The notes beneath the pieces are model-generated. The model ran no database searches, had not been told where the DNA came from, and saw only the letters and a program-made list of their open reading frames with translations. Positions 7,474 to 16,800 of a stretch of DNA of 64,000 nucleotides are shown one piece after another (within the stretch, counting starts at the first letter, position 1; each line of letters starts with the position of its first letter). Origin of the DNA: a bacterium (GTDB lineage: Bacteria > Acidobacteriota > Thermoanaerobaculia > Thermoanaerobaculales > Sulfomarinibacteraceae); NCBI GenBank assembly GCA_024229275.1, contig JAAESQ010000908.1, forward strand, positions 1 through 64,000. The letters run 5' to 3'. A program made the position numbers and the translations under genes.

Positions 7474-8568
7474 ATGAAGAGACCCGAAGCACAAGAGTTC
7501 GAACAGATCGAGACCACTGTCGGTGCGCTGCCTGCCTACTTGGAGCTTGCCGACAACACCGGGATCGCTCTCAACATCATCGGTCCCCACGGTGTGGGCA
7601 AGACCCAGATCGTCTACCAGTGGGCCGAGGAGTCAGGTCGGCTCGTCTGCGACCGTGTCGTGTCCATCATGGACCCCACTGCTGACTTCGCCATGGCCGG
7701 CCTGGATGCAGAGGGCGACCTCAAGTTCAGGCACAACCGCTCTTTCCCCTTCAAGGGGTTCGAGGCAGAGTGGGTACACCCCAAGAGCAAGAACGCTCCA
7801 CTCATCTTCTTCGATGAGTTCAACCAAGCCCAAACGTCCCAGCAGAACATGGCCATGAAGCTGGTCCTCGAACGCCACCTTCACAATCGCCCCCTCATCG
7901 AAGGCTCCATGATGGTCCTGGCAGGCAACCGTCTGTCCGACCATGCCTTCGTGAACCGTTCCTCCGGTCCCATGGCCAACAGAGTCCTCTGGCTCTACCT
8001 TCAGCCCTCGCTCGAAGACTTCTTCGACTACGCTCACTCCACCGGGCGCATCAACGAGTTCGTGGTGGCCTACCTCAAGCTGAACCCCGAGCATCTGCAC
8101 ATCTCCACCATGCAGGAGACCACCCTGGACGACCAGACCAAGACCATGATCTCCTACGAAGGTCCCCATCCCACACCCCGCACATGGGAGTTCGTCTCCA
8201 AGGTTCTCGACTCCGAGCCCACCGAACACGTTCGACTCACCGCAGTGGCCGGTCTCGTAGGCCCAGCAGTCGCAACCCAGTTCGAGCAGACCTACCGCCT
8301 CAAGGACGACATGCCCAACCTCACCGAACTCTGCAAGACCGGCAAGGGCAAGGTCCCCAAGGACGTGGGTACTCGCTTCGTCCTCGTCTCCGCACTCCTC
8401 AAACGTGTGGACGCCAACAACCTCGGCAACATCCTCACCTACTTCGGCAACATGGACCCCGAGGTCTCCGTCATGTTCGTGAAGCTCATGCTGAAGCACA
8501 AGCTCACCCTCGCGTCCCATCCTGCATACGCTGCCTGGGCGGTGAAGCATGGCAACCTCCTCGCCTAG
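7474..8568 (+). CDS. MoxR-like AAA+ ATPase
   Basis: Walker A GPHGVGKT, Walker B PLIFFDEFNQA, AGN sensor-like segment MMVLAGNR. Confidence 0.8.
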   Translation: MKRPEAQEFEQIETTVGALPAYLELADNTGIALNIIGPHGVGKTQIVYQWAEESGRLVCDRVVSIMDPTADFAMAGLDAEGDLKFRHNRSFPFKGFEAEWVHPKSKNAPLIFFDEFNQAQTSQQNMAMKLVLERHLHNRPLIEGSMMVLAGNRLSDHAFVNRSSGPMANRVLWLYLQPSLEDFFDYAHSTGRINEFVVAYLKLNPEHLHISTMQETTLDDQTKTMISYEGPHPTPRTWEFVSKVLDSEPTEHVRLTAVAGLVGPAVATQFEQTYRLKDDMPNLTELCKTGKGKVPKDVGTRFVLVSALLKRVDANNLGNILTYFGNMDPEVSVMFVKLMLKHKLTLASHPAYAAWAVKHGNLLA

Positions 8569-9111
8569 AGACCTGAAGGCCAGGGTCGCAGAAGCTGTAT
8601 GTCAGGCCGAGACTCATTTCGAGTTGAACGGACTGGTCTCTCCTCTTCAGACTGCCGACCGTTATGAGACCACCTTCAAGCCCACCATGGACATCCTGTG
8701 TTTCGGTGAGACCCCGGAGGGATGGGGATGAAGGATCTTCAGCCCACACAGGATGTCATCAAGGAGCGCCTATGAGCCATCCCATGATGGGCACGGGGAT
8801 CGACAGCTACAAGAGAGTCGCACCTGATTGGGCCATGTGTGAGCAGATCCTCACCCTACTCACCTCACCCGACACACCATCAACCAAGAAGGGCATCGGA
8901 CGCAACATGCTCCAGTCCATCTACCGCGTGCTCATGGACAACAAGCCGATCACATCCTGGGAGTGTGCCTTCTGGTTGCCTCATGGAGGGGCAAAGTGGG
9001 GCAACCGCTTCACGGTACTCGAACACAAAGCAGTAACGAAACGCATCCGACGAAACCGCCGACGTACATTCGAGACGCTCAACCAAAAACCAATAAGGAG
9101 ACGCTAAGCAT

Positions 9112-10002
9112 ATGGAAACTCTGAAGGACATGACCCCTGCCGACGGCAGTGACGACAGCAAGGGCTCTCTGCAAGAGCGTGCAGTCCTCGTACGACTGGA
9201 GCGCAAGAACGTGTGGCTCGGCAAGCGCACGGACAAGGACATCAGTGCTGCCATCCAGACCTCCAAGGGTCTCACCAAGAGCCACGGTGACTACAAGCGG
9301 CACCTGTTCCCTGACTGCGATCAGCCACTGGAGCAGGCTCTGAACGCCATCAACCACGTGGACTACGTGTACCGTCGCCGCACCCTGCCCTGGCTGCCCG
9401 GAGTCAACATCATCGCCACCCCACTGTTCCTCACCTTCACCGAGGCCATGAACGAGGCACTCACTGCCCTCGATCGGAGTCGCATCGAACTCACCAACCA
9501 GTGGCCGGCCATGGTTGCTGCCGGCATCGCCAACTCCAAAGGCACCGCATCCTTGGACGAGTACCCACAGGTGGCCGACCTGGACGAGATGTACCGCATG
9601 GAGTTGACCTACTACCCGGTCCCCGACTCCGGAGACTGGCGCGTGACACTCCCCGCTGACGTCGTCCAGAACATCAAGGACCGCCTCCAGGAGGACAACG
9701 AGAAGCGCCTTGCCCAGACCACCATCGAAATCTGGAAGCGCCTCACTGCCGAGATCGAGGCTGCCTGGAAGAACCTCGACGGCAAGAAGCTCCGCCCCGA
9801 GTGGCTGGCTCGCATCAAGGAGTTGGCACAGTCCATCCCAGACCTCAACCTCGCCGACGACCCTGACCTCAACGCTGCTGCCAAGAAGGCAGAGGAACTC
9901 ACCCAGCACGACATCGAGACCCTCAAGGGTGACCCCGACCTCCGCAAGGAGACCGCCGAGAAGGCCGAAGCCCTCTACGACAACCTCAAGGACTTGTTCT
10001 AG
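9112..10002 (+). CDS. DUF3150-like helical protein
   Basis: 296 aa between MoxR ATPase and VWA protein; composition and context. Confidence 0.45.
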   Translation: METLKDMTPADGSDDSKGSLQERAVLVRLERKNVWLGKRTDKDISAAIQTSKGLTKSHGDYKRHLFPDCDQPLEQALNAINHVDYVYRRRTLPWLPGVNIIATPLFLTFTEAMNEALTALDRSRIELTNQWPAMVAAGIANSKGTASLDEYPQVADLDEMYRMELTYYPVPDSGDWRVTLPADVVQNIKDRLQEDNEKRLAQTTIEIWKRLTAEIEAAWKNLDGKKLRPEWLARIKELAQSIPDLNLADDPDLNAAAKKAEELTQHDIETLKGDPDLRKETAEKAEALYDNLKDLF

Positions 10003-10005
10003 GGC

Positions 10006-10461
10006 TTGCCAGCACAGAGCAACCTCATCTACGGGATGCCCTTCACGGACATTCCCGATGATGTGGCCGAGAACATCAAGAAGGAGTACGACGAAGAGGG
10101 GGAGGTCAACTTCAACGTGATCCCCTTCGAAGCGTACAAGAACGTGGTCGCTGATTGCGAACGTCAGGGACTGCTTCACGTAGTTATCCACCCCAAGAAG
10201 AAAGAGAGGTACGGAGACTTCCAATTCGAAGTCCACATGGAGGGTGAGGCAGATGAGACATGGGACGATGCCTGGATAGGCGTGGCCCTCACATCTCGTT
10301 ACTCTCCTGTCCTGGCCGACACCAGTCCATCAGGAGGGTGCTGGCCTTTCCGCTTCGACAACCGAATGACGCGCATCCAGCAGATCGCGGCGTTCGTCAT
10401 CAACGAGCATGCTCCCGACTGGTTCAAGGGGGAGTGGATCGTAAAGGAGGCATGGTATTGA
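10006..10461 (+). CDS. Hypothetical protein
   Basis: 151-aa ORF, TTG start. Confidence 0.6.
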   Translation: MPAQSNLIYGMPFTDIPDDVAENIKKEYDEEGEVNFNVIPFEAYKNVVADCERQGLLHVVIHPKKKERYGDFQFEVHMEGEADETWDDAWIGVALTSRYSPVLADTSPSGGCWPFRFDNRMTRIQQIAAFVINEHAPDWFKGEWIVKEAWY

Positions 10462-10826
10462 GCCTGAAAGAAGAGCTGACTCGACAGATCATCGAGCAGG
10501 GAGCCAAGAGGAAGCTGCAAAGATCCTTGCGGTTCACCGACGACGACATCGGCTACCGCATACGCTTCATGCACCGTCACCCCATGCCACCCGGAGGCGA
10601 GAAGCTGCCAACGGGTGAGTACCCCATCGGAGACACGCACTGCTACATCGAGCAGTGGCTCTTCAACGAGTGGAGGGTCTACTCCTGGGGGCAAGCACGC
10701 TGCTCACCCAGCGACCGATTCATCAAGGAGACTGGCAGACGTGTCGCTCTGAAACGTGCTCTGGCAGAGCAAGAGCCCCATTTCCGCACCTCTGCCTGGA
10801 CCAGCTACCTGGGGAGGAAGGACTGA
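10458..10826 (+). CDS. Hypothetical protein
   Basis: TTG start in TTGA overlap. Confidence 0.6.
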   Translation: MSLKEELTRQIIEQGAKRKLQRSLRFTDDDIGYRIRFMHRHPMPPGGEKLPTGEYPIGDTHCYIEQWLFNEWRVYSWGQARCSPSDRFIKETGRRVALKRALAEQEPHFRTSAWTSYLGRKD

Positions 10827-11038
10827 TGGGGTGGCCCACAGTCTCCAAACGTACGGTGATCATGGCTCTGGAGGAAGTAGCTTCTGACCCCAGAGACAGG
10901 GATCGAGTCCTCAACTTCATCCTGTCCCGAGGCATCGTGCCGCCCTGCGAGATCCTCGTGACCATCGGCTACAAATCCAGTGCGGACGCGTACGAGAACG
11001 GAGAGTACGTCCGCTACCTGAAGAAGGGAGATGCATGA
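10826..11038 (+). CDS. Hypothetical protein
   Basis: MGWPTVSKRTVIMALEE... Confidence 0.6.
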   Translation: MGWPTVSKRTVIMALEEVASDPRDRDRVLNFILSRGIVPPCEILVTIGYKSSADAYENGEYVRYLKKGDA

Positions 11039-11235
11039 AGAAGCCGTGGAAGGTAGACGTGATCGAGTCCGAACGTGGGTGGGGACAGAGCCTCATCAAG
11101 ACCGAGAGGTTCCACACCTACGAAGAAGCTGAGGGCTTCATGACGGACTTCAACTCCTCCGAGGAAACCCTTGGGCAGGACGAGGTCCCCGACTACTACA
11201 TCAAGGCCCTGCCTCCAGTGAAGGAGGGCACATGA
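11035..11235 (+). CDS. Hypothetical protein
   Basis: ATGA overlap. Confidence 0.65.
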   Translation: MKKPWKVDVIESERGWGQSLIKTERFHTYEEAEGFMTDFNSSEETLGQDEVPDYYIKALPPVKEGT

Positions 11236-11591
11236 GAGCCAGAGTCAAGAAGTCTCTGACCAACGTGAGGGAGATCCTCTGGGATGAGGTAGCCAAGAAG
11301 CTCCAGTTCGGGGAATGGATCCTCCTGCTAATGCACTCAACCATCGTCGGCTGGTACATCTACACCCACGAAGATCATGCAGCGTTCCTGGTGTTCATGA
11401 TCACGGTGTGGATGTCCATCGCCTTCGCCCACCGTATCGTCGCTGCCAACTACAGGGAGATGTACGAAGAAGCCAAGAACCCAGGAGGCATTGCCGGGTT
11501 CCTTGAGGCACTCGGCAAGGCAGGCCCACCTTCAGACCCATCACCAGGAGAGCCTCGCCTCGTCCACCCCGGAAACGAGACACAGCATTGA
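11232..11591 (+). CDS. Membrane protein
   Basis: Two hydrophobic segments (WILLLMHSTIVGWYIY; AAFLVFMITVWMSIAFA). Confidence 0.65.
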   Translation: MRARVKKSLTNVREILWDEVAKKLQFGEWILLLMHSTIVGWYIYTHEDHAAFLVFMITVWMSIAFAHRIVAANYREMYEEAKNPGGIAGFLEALGKAGPPSDPSPGEPRLVHPGNETQH

Positions 11592-11755
11592 TTACCAACA
11601 AGGAGATAGCAGAAGCCATCACATCCCGCCTTCTCGAAAAGGTCTGGTACGACACTGAAGACCCTGGACTACGGCGAAAGATCCAAGCCGAGATTGAGTG
11701 GGCTCTCTTGACGTTGCGTATCGACCCATGGCCAGAAGAAGAAAGGAAGGTATGA
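11588..11755 (+). CDS. Hypothetical 55-aa protein
   Basis: TTG start, TTGA overlap; not in track. Confidence 0.55.
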   Translation: MITNKEIAEAITSRLLEKVWYDTEDPGLRRKIQAEIEWALLTLRIDPWPEEERKV

Positions 11756-12060
11756 GCCACTTCTACAGCAGCATCCAAGGCAACAGAGGAGAAGCCACAC
11801 GCTGTGGCACCAAGGGCTCTGGCATTAGGGCCACAGCCCAATCCTGGGAAGGCAGCATCAGCGTGATCATGGATCACGACCACAACAGTTCCAAGAACAC
11901 CTACGAGATCAGAGCTACTTCAGGTTCAGGCATTGGAGGCACAATCATCAAGGAGGGCTACGTCGAAGACCTTCTGAAACCCGGTCCCATAGATGGTTTC
12001 GAGGACCACTTCAATCACCTTGTCGGTCAGCAAGCCGACGCAGAGAAAGGAGACGAGTGA
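11752..12060 (+). CDS. Hypothetical protein
   Basis: ATGA overlap. Confidence 0.6.
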   Translation: MSHFYSSIQGNRGEATRCGTKGSGIRATAQSWEGSISVIMDHDHNSSKNTYEIRATSGSGIGGTIIKEGYVEDLLKPGPIDGFEDHFNHLVGQQADAEKGDE

Positions 12061-13265
12061 AGAAAACCAAGTTGACGCTACCGCTCATTCGAGCGAAGAA
12101 CCAAGTCACCATGAAGGAATACTTCTACGCGGTTCTCATGATGGGCATGACGACAGTCGTGAAGGACGATCTGCCGGCTGCCATGGGGACTGACGGGAAG
12201 TGTCTCTACATCAATCCCAAGTGGATCAAGGAAGGCCAGTGGACCCAGGACCACATGATCTTCGGCTTCATGCACGAGTGCATCCACGTGATGACCGGAG
12301 ACATGTGGTGGGCCAACGAGTTCGGCCTTGACCAGATGCTTGCAAACTGTGCCGCTGACTTCTGGATCAACCAGACTCTGGAAGCCGAAGGCAAGATCCC
12401 ACCTGCCCACTGCCTGCTCAACAAGAAGTACACGGGCTGGACCAAGATGCAGATCTACAAGGACCTCCAGAATCAACAGCAGAAGCAAAAGCAGAAGCAA
12501 AAGCAGGGAGGAAGTGGGCAGGATCCGAAACCAGGGCAAGGACAGGCCGGCAAGAGCGATCCCTTCAATGGGGACGTGAAGCCGATGCCACCTGATCCCA
12601 ACCTGAAGGCCGAGATTGGACTGAGGGTGAAGTCGGCAGTGCAAGCAGCCAAGTCGTGTGGTGGTCCGGTACCCAAGTGGGCTCAGGACATCGTGGATGA
12701 CATCGCCAAGCCCAAGGTCAACTGGAAGCGCCGACTCCATCACCTTGCACAGCAGATTGTCTACGCGAAGAACGACTACAGCTACCGCCGCCACAACCGC
12801 CGGTACATCCCACACAACATCATGGCTCCGACCCTCTACTCCCCCGAGCCGACAGCAGGAGTCATCGTCTGCTCCGTTGATACTTCAGGTTCAGTCAGCC
12901 AAGAGGAGCTAAACCAGTTCTGGGGTGAGATCCTGGAGATCATGAAGTCTCTGTCTCCAAGGAAGCTGTGGGTGCTGGACGTGGACAGCAGCATCCGACA
13001 CAAGCGTTGCTACACACCGCAGGATGACCCACCCACCGAGATCGAAGTCCATGGTCGAGGCGGAACGTCCTTCCTGGAGCCATTCCAGTGGATCGAGGAT
13101 GAGCTTGGGGACGACATGCCTCAACTGCACATCTACCTCACGGACCTCGAAGGAGGCTTCCCGGCCAACGCTCCACCCTACCCCACCATCTGGGTCTCCA
13201 CCACAGAGCAGCAGGCACCCTTCGGAGAGACGATCTTCATCGACGTGGGAAGGGAGGGCTACTGA
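12057..13265 (+). CDS. VWA-like domain protein with N-terminal metallopeptidase-like domain (DUF2201-type)
   Basis: HECIH zincin motif (FGFMHECIHVMTGD) and MIDAS DTSGSVS. Confidence 0.75.
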   Translation: MKKTKLTLPLIRAKNQVTMKEYFYAVLMMGMTTVVKDDLPAAMGTDGKCLYINPKWIKEGQWTQDHMIFGFMHECIHVMTGDMWWANEFGLDQMLANCAADFWINQTLEAEGKIPPAHCLLNKKYTGWTKMQIYKDLQNQQQKQKQKQKQGGSGQDPKPGQGQAGKSDPFNGDVKPMPPDPNLKAEIGLRVKSAVQAAKSCGGPVPKWAQDIVDDIAKPKVNWKRRLHHLAQQIVYAKNDYSYRRHNRRYIPHNIMAPTLYSPEPTAGVIVCSVDTSGSVSQEELNQFWGEILEIMKSLSPRKLWVLDVDSSIRHKRCYTPQDDPPTEIEVHGRGGTSFLEPFQWIEDELGDDMPQLHIYLTDLEGGFPANAPPYPTIWVSTTEQQAPFGETIFIDVGREGY

Positions 13266-13266
13266 A

Positions 13267-13437
13267 GTGCAGGAGGAAGAAGTGAAGGAGGCAAAGATCA
13301 GCCCGACGCAGGTAGTCCGGGTCGTACAAATGCTGTTGGAGCCGGTAAAAATAGAGAACCAGCACCTGACTAAGCGTCTGAATGCCCTTGAGGCTGACAT
13401 CATCATCCTCAGCAATCGTTTGGGGAGGGTTGATTGA
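13267..13437 (+). CDS. Hypothetical coiled-coil protein
   Basis: GTG start; VQEEEVKEAKIS... Confidence 0.5.
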   Translation: MQEEEVKEAKISPTQVVRVVQMLLEPVKIENQHLTKRLNALEADIIILSNRLGRVD

Positions 13438-13913
13438 AACCACGAGAGATCGAGCCGCACATTCGTCCGTACAAGGTGGCAATCAAAGCACTTCTGCGGA
13501 AACACCTGCCACCACTTATCAGGCTGATACCAACTACAGCAGATACAGTCCATACGATGGGCGTACCAGATGACCAGACCACCAAGATGTTGGGAGTTAG
13601 CTTCGGCGTGACGACGCAGGTGGATGGAGCCAAGATCGTACCGTACATCCTGAACCACCCCGAACACTTCAAGGCGAAAGCTCCCAAGGACGTAGCCGGT
13701 ATCGTTGCTGCAAACGCTCTGCACTCGAAGATGGAAAGTCTCTCCAACCTCCTGAAGAACCATCCTAACCCTGGAAGACTGCCTGTCCTGCGAGGGAAAA
13801 CAGAAGAAGCCCCGAAACCAGAGGACCAGGAGGTCAACGATCTGCTGCTTGAGGCAGCCACCCTTGGGCAGATCCATCAGCGTGACTTCATGCTCCTCAT
13901 GCGAGAGGAGTAG
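13434..13913 (+). CDS. Hypothetical protein
   Basis: TTG start in TTGA overlap. Confidence 0.6.
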   Translation: MKPREIEPHIRPYKVAIKALLRKHLPPLIRLIPTTADTVHTMGVPDDQTTKMLGVSFGVTTQVDGAKIVPYILNHPEHFKAKAPKDVAGIVAANALHSKMESLSNLLKNHPNPGRLPVLRGKTEEAPKPEDQEVNDLLLEAATLGQIHQRDFMLLMREE

Positions 13914-13914
13914 A

Positions 13915-14604
13915 TTGAAAATTCAACTGACGGAGAAGCTGGACGTCAACGAGACCGACATCGCCCGGCTCGTACACTCACCGTTCGAGAGAGCAGTGTC
14001 CTCACTACAGGCGAAGGCACGACAGAAGGCCGCAACGAAGTGGATCAAGCAACACCGCTGGATCCTGACCTTGCAGACTCTGCCCGACGACATCTACAAC
14101 GCCCTTCCGAAGACCGACTCCCTGACGTGCATCAATGCCAACAGAGGGGTGACCAACATCAACTGTGGGAAGGTTCCTGATCTGAGTGGACTGACTGGAG
14201 ACCATTTCGGTGGGCCGAAGGTAACCACCAAGCTCGTTGACATCATTGCCTGCCACCCTGAGGCAGCAAAGGAGTACGAGGCAACGAAGGCCGTCGAGGA
14301 AAGGGGAAAGCAGTTCGAACAGGACGTGAGGGACTATCTCAACGCCTCTGGATTCACGAGTCCCACCCAGATAGCGTGGTCTGCCATGCCCTTGGTGGAT
14401 CTGATGCTCACCATCAACCCTGTGGACACAGTGATATACGGCAGGCGGCACCACCACATGGGGATTTTCCTTGCGAGGTTGAACAAGAGAAGGTACATTC
14501 AGCGCACCGACATGCGCCGACCGAAGGTAGTTCACATGCTTCCGGACGCTCTGCTCCCCGCCATCGGCGAAGCCAAACTGCTGCATGCAGCACAGAAGAA
14601 ATGA
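13915..14604 (+). CDS. Hypothetical protein
   Basis: TTG start. Confidence 0.6.
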   Translation: MKIQLTEKLDVNETDIARLVHSPFERAVSSLQAKARQKAATKWIKQHRWILTLQTLPDDIYNALPKTDSLTCINANRGVTNINCGKVPDLSGLTGDHFGGPKVTTKLVDIIACHPEAAKEYEATKAVEERGKQFEQDVRDYLNASGFTSPTQIAWSAMPLVDLMLTINPVDTVIYGRRHHHMGIFLARLNKRRYIQRTDMRRPKVVHMLPDALLPAIGEAKLLHAAQKK

Positions 14605-14876
14605 GACCACCACCCACAGAAAACGAGAAGCTCGACGTCTTCTCCAAAACCTATACAGCCGTGAACGATGCTTGCTACGAATTCCTGCAACTGATCCAGA
14701 AGAGAACCCATACAAGAGACCACAGCCAACGTGTTGACACCTACAGTGGGCTGAGGGAGGGCATATCTGTGCTTGTGCCTCTCCCCTTCAGGGATCAGGA
14801 GCCGGAATGGGAGACAACGAGAAGGACCAGGAAAGCAGCAAGCTCGTATACTCCGCGTCGGAATTCCAACAGCTAA
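14601..14876 (+). CDS. Hypothetical protein
   Basis: ATGA overlap. Confidence 0.5.
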   Translation: MRPPPTENEKLDVFSKTYTAVNDACYEFLQLIQKRTHTRDHSQRVDTYSGLREGISVLVPLPFRDQEPEWETTRRTRKAASSYTPRRNSNS

Positions 14877-15790
14877 CACTCCCCGACATCGGTTACTGGA
14901 TGCAGGACATGATTCCCAAGAAGGGGATCGTGCTTCTGCATGGCAAGTACGGAGCCTGGAAGACTGCCATTGGGCTGAACATCGCCAAAGGGGTAGCGGA
15001 AGGACAACCACTCTGGGGCCTGGACACGGAGCCCACCAAGATTCTCTTCTTGGAATGTGACACTCCTGTCCAGGCCATCCACTCAAGAGTCAAGACGCTC
15101 GACTTCACCGGACTCACAGTGGACTTTGCACCTATCTACCCCGGCTTCGATGTCGTGAACCCCCAACGTGACGAGTGGAACCAGACCAAGTACGACACCC
15201 TGCATGCCCGGCATGAAGCGGAGAAGTACGGATTGGTGATCGTTGACTCGTTGCGGACCATCCACAGCATGTCGGAGAAGGAGGGCGAGACTGCCAAGGA
15301 AGTCTACATGGCATGTGCTCGGCTCTTCCCTGAATCAACAGTGCTGCTCATCCACCACGATCGGAAGACCTACCGTGAGGACGGCCATGGGTCGAAGTTC
15401 AAGAGTCAGGAGCAACACGAGATGGATGCTGAGTCCTTCATGGGATCTCAGAGATGGATCGACCTCGCCACTACTGCTCTGAAGATTGCGAAGCATGGCC
15501 GCAAGGGCATCGTGGTCCACCAGAGCAAGTCCCAATGGGGAAAGCAGGCTGAGCCCATCTTCCTGAAGCCGAACGGCGACGGTGTGACCCTTGAAGTTCC
15601 AGCCCTCCTGGACGACAACGTGATTGCCAAGGCCGTGGCCATCATCCTGAAGACCACCACCATCAAGAACCTGACCCAGTTGGACAAGCTGCTGGCCAAG
15701 CATTTTGACGTGAGCGACCGATACATCCGGGATTTCCGGATCGGATATGAGGAGAGAAATGGACAAGTCCCAGTCCGAAGCCGCACCTGA
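14807..15790 (+). CDS. RepA-like/SF4 RecA-fold ATPase (AAA_25 type), putative replicative helicase
   Basis: Walker A GKYGAWKT, Walker B YGLVIVDSL, LLIHHDRK motif. Confidence 0.75.
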   Translation: MGDNEKDQESSKLVYSASEFQQLTLPDIGYWMQDMIPKKGIVLLHGKYGAWKTAIGLNIAKGVAEGQPLWGLDTEPTKILFLECDTPVQAIHSRVKTLDFTGLTVDFAPIYPGFDVVNPQRDEWNQTKYDTLHARHEAEKYGLVIVDSLRTIHSMSEKEGETAKEVYMACARLFPESTVLLIHHDRKTYREDGHGSKFKSQEQHEMDAESFMGSQRWIDLATTALKIAKHGRKGIVVHQSKSQWGKQAEPIFLKPNGDGVTLEVPALLDDNVIAKAVAIILKTTTIKNLTQLDKLLAKHFDVSDRYIRDFRIGYEERNGQVPVRSRT

Positions 15791-15935
15791 AGAAGAAGCC
15801 GTAGCTCTGCAAGAGACGACCGTGGCTGTTTCACGGGCAGTGATCGCGCTTGATGATCTGCTACCTGATGGAGAACTGGCATCTGTGGCTGCCTACCAGC
15901 ACACCCGGTTGATCTGCACGGGGAACATCTGGTGA
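15759..15935 (+). CDS. Hypothetical protein
   Basis: 58-aa overlapping ORF. Confidence 0.5.
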   Translation: MDKSQSEAAPEEEAVALQETTVAVSRAVIALDDLLPDGELASVAAYQHTRLICTGNIW

Positions 15936-16141
15936 GCGCCTCCTACGAGGAGGCCGTCGAATGTACCAAGTTCTTGACAGCTATGAGCCGGGCTCTGATC
16001 AAGGCAGAGGAGCGCCTGGACGCGCAGTTGTGGCAGGGATGGGGCACCCATGGTATCCGGAACGTTTCCTTACACACCATGGAGTTGGAGACTCTGATCT
16101 TCGGCTGGAGCCCTCCTCGCCAGACACCAGATGTTGTGTAA
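15932..16141 (+). CDS. Hypothetical protein
   Basis: GTG start. Confidence 0.55.
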   Translation: MSASYEEAVECTKFLTAMSRALIKAEERLDAQLWQGWGTHGIRNVSLHTMELETLIFGWSPPRQTPDVV

Positions 16142-16357
16142 GGCCATGCTTGCCACCACAAGGTGTGTGGTTCCAAGAAAAAATCTGTTGAAAACAAAGG
16201 ACTTAAAAGTAGGTACCGCGATTTGGAACCAGTATTTTTAGAGGGTGGTTCCAACAACGTAAGTATGCATGGATGAAAGGAATGTTAACCGAAGTCGGAA
16301 GACTTCGGAACCCCATAGATATTATATGGGGGTGGTTCCAATAGGGAGTTCCAAACA
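16142..16357 (+). promoter_or_regulatory. Structured non-coding region with GGTTCCAA repeats and hairpins
   Basis: No supported ORF; three GTGGTTCCAA copies, inverted TTGGAACC, CCGAAGTC-GGAA-GACTTCGG stem-loop. Confidence 0.6.
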
Positions 16358-16543
16358 ATGAGATTCGTGGACGAGGTTGACCGCGTGTTGGGATGGGCAG
16401 ACGGCAGATTCGCCAGGGTCTTGGAAAGTGAGGCTGAGACCTGCCTGAACCTGGACAACCTGATCTTTGGAGAACGCTACGTGGTGTGGCCAGATGAACG
16501 GTGGTGGCCGAACATAGAGGAACTGGACAGGAAGGACGCCTGA
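16358..16543 (+). CDS. Hypothetical protein
   Basis: 61-aa ORF. Confidence 0.6.
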   Translation: MRFVDEVDRVLGWADGRFARVLESEAETCLNLDNLIFGERYVVWPDERWWPNIEELDRKDA

Positions 16544-16553
16544 CAACCCTCCA

Positions 16554-16593
16554 TGGTGCATTTAGGACAGCCCTGGTGCATTCAGGACGGGCT
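16554..16593. repeat. 20-bp imperfect tandem duplication TGGTGCATTyAGGACrGsCy
   Basis: 16/20 identity between 16554-16573 and 16574-16593. Confidence 0.8.
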
Positions 16594-16608
16594 GTACGGA
16601 CTCTGAGC

Positions 16609-16773
16609 CTACCGCTGGTCCTTCCAACGAGCCAGAGCCGCTACACGGGCAATTTCGCTTCTTCTTCGCTTGCTGAGCTTCTTGGCTCTCGCCTTCCCAC
16701 CTGCCTTCGAGACTCTCTTCCGGGTCTCAGTGTCCAGATGATCGGAGCCTGCTGATTCCGCTTGACTTCCCAT
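16609..16773 (-). CDS. 54-aa basic protein, candidate DNA-binding regulator (MGSQAESAGSDHLDTETRKRVSKAGGKARAKKLSKRRRSEIARVAALARWKDQR)
   Basis: Hand translation; matches the recurrent KARAxxLSxxxRSEIARxAAxARW small-protein pattern; opposite to surrounding genes. Confidence 0.75.
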   Translation of the reverse strand: MGSQAESAGSDHLDTETRKRVSKAGGKARAKKLSKRRRSEIARVAALARWKDQR

Positions 16774-16800
16774 GACGGCAAGCATACCATGTCCATCATG
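16762..16800 (+). promoter_or_regulatory. Promoter TTGACT-N17-TACCAT-N7-ATG with embedded GACGGCAAGCAT (16774-16785)
   Basis: Direct reading; same layout as the 848-885 promoter. Confidence 0.75.

Noticed and set aside
7633-8550. 305-aa minus-strand ORF
   Set aside because: Antisense of the MoxR ATPase gene with clear Walker motifs
9079-10236. 385-aa minus-strand ORF
   Set aside because: Antisense of 9112..10002; Val/Leu/Gly-rich shadow frame
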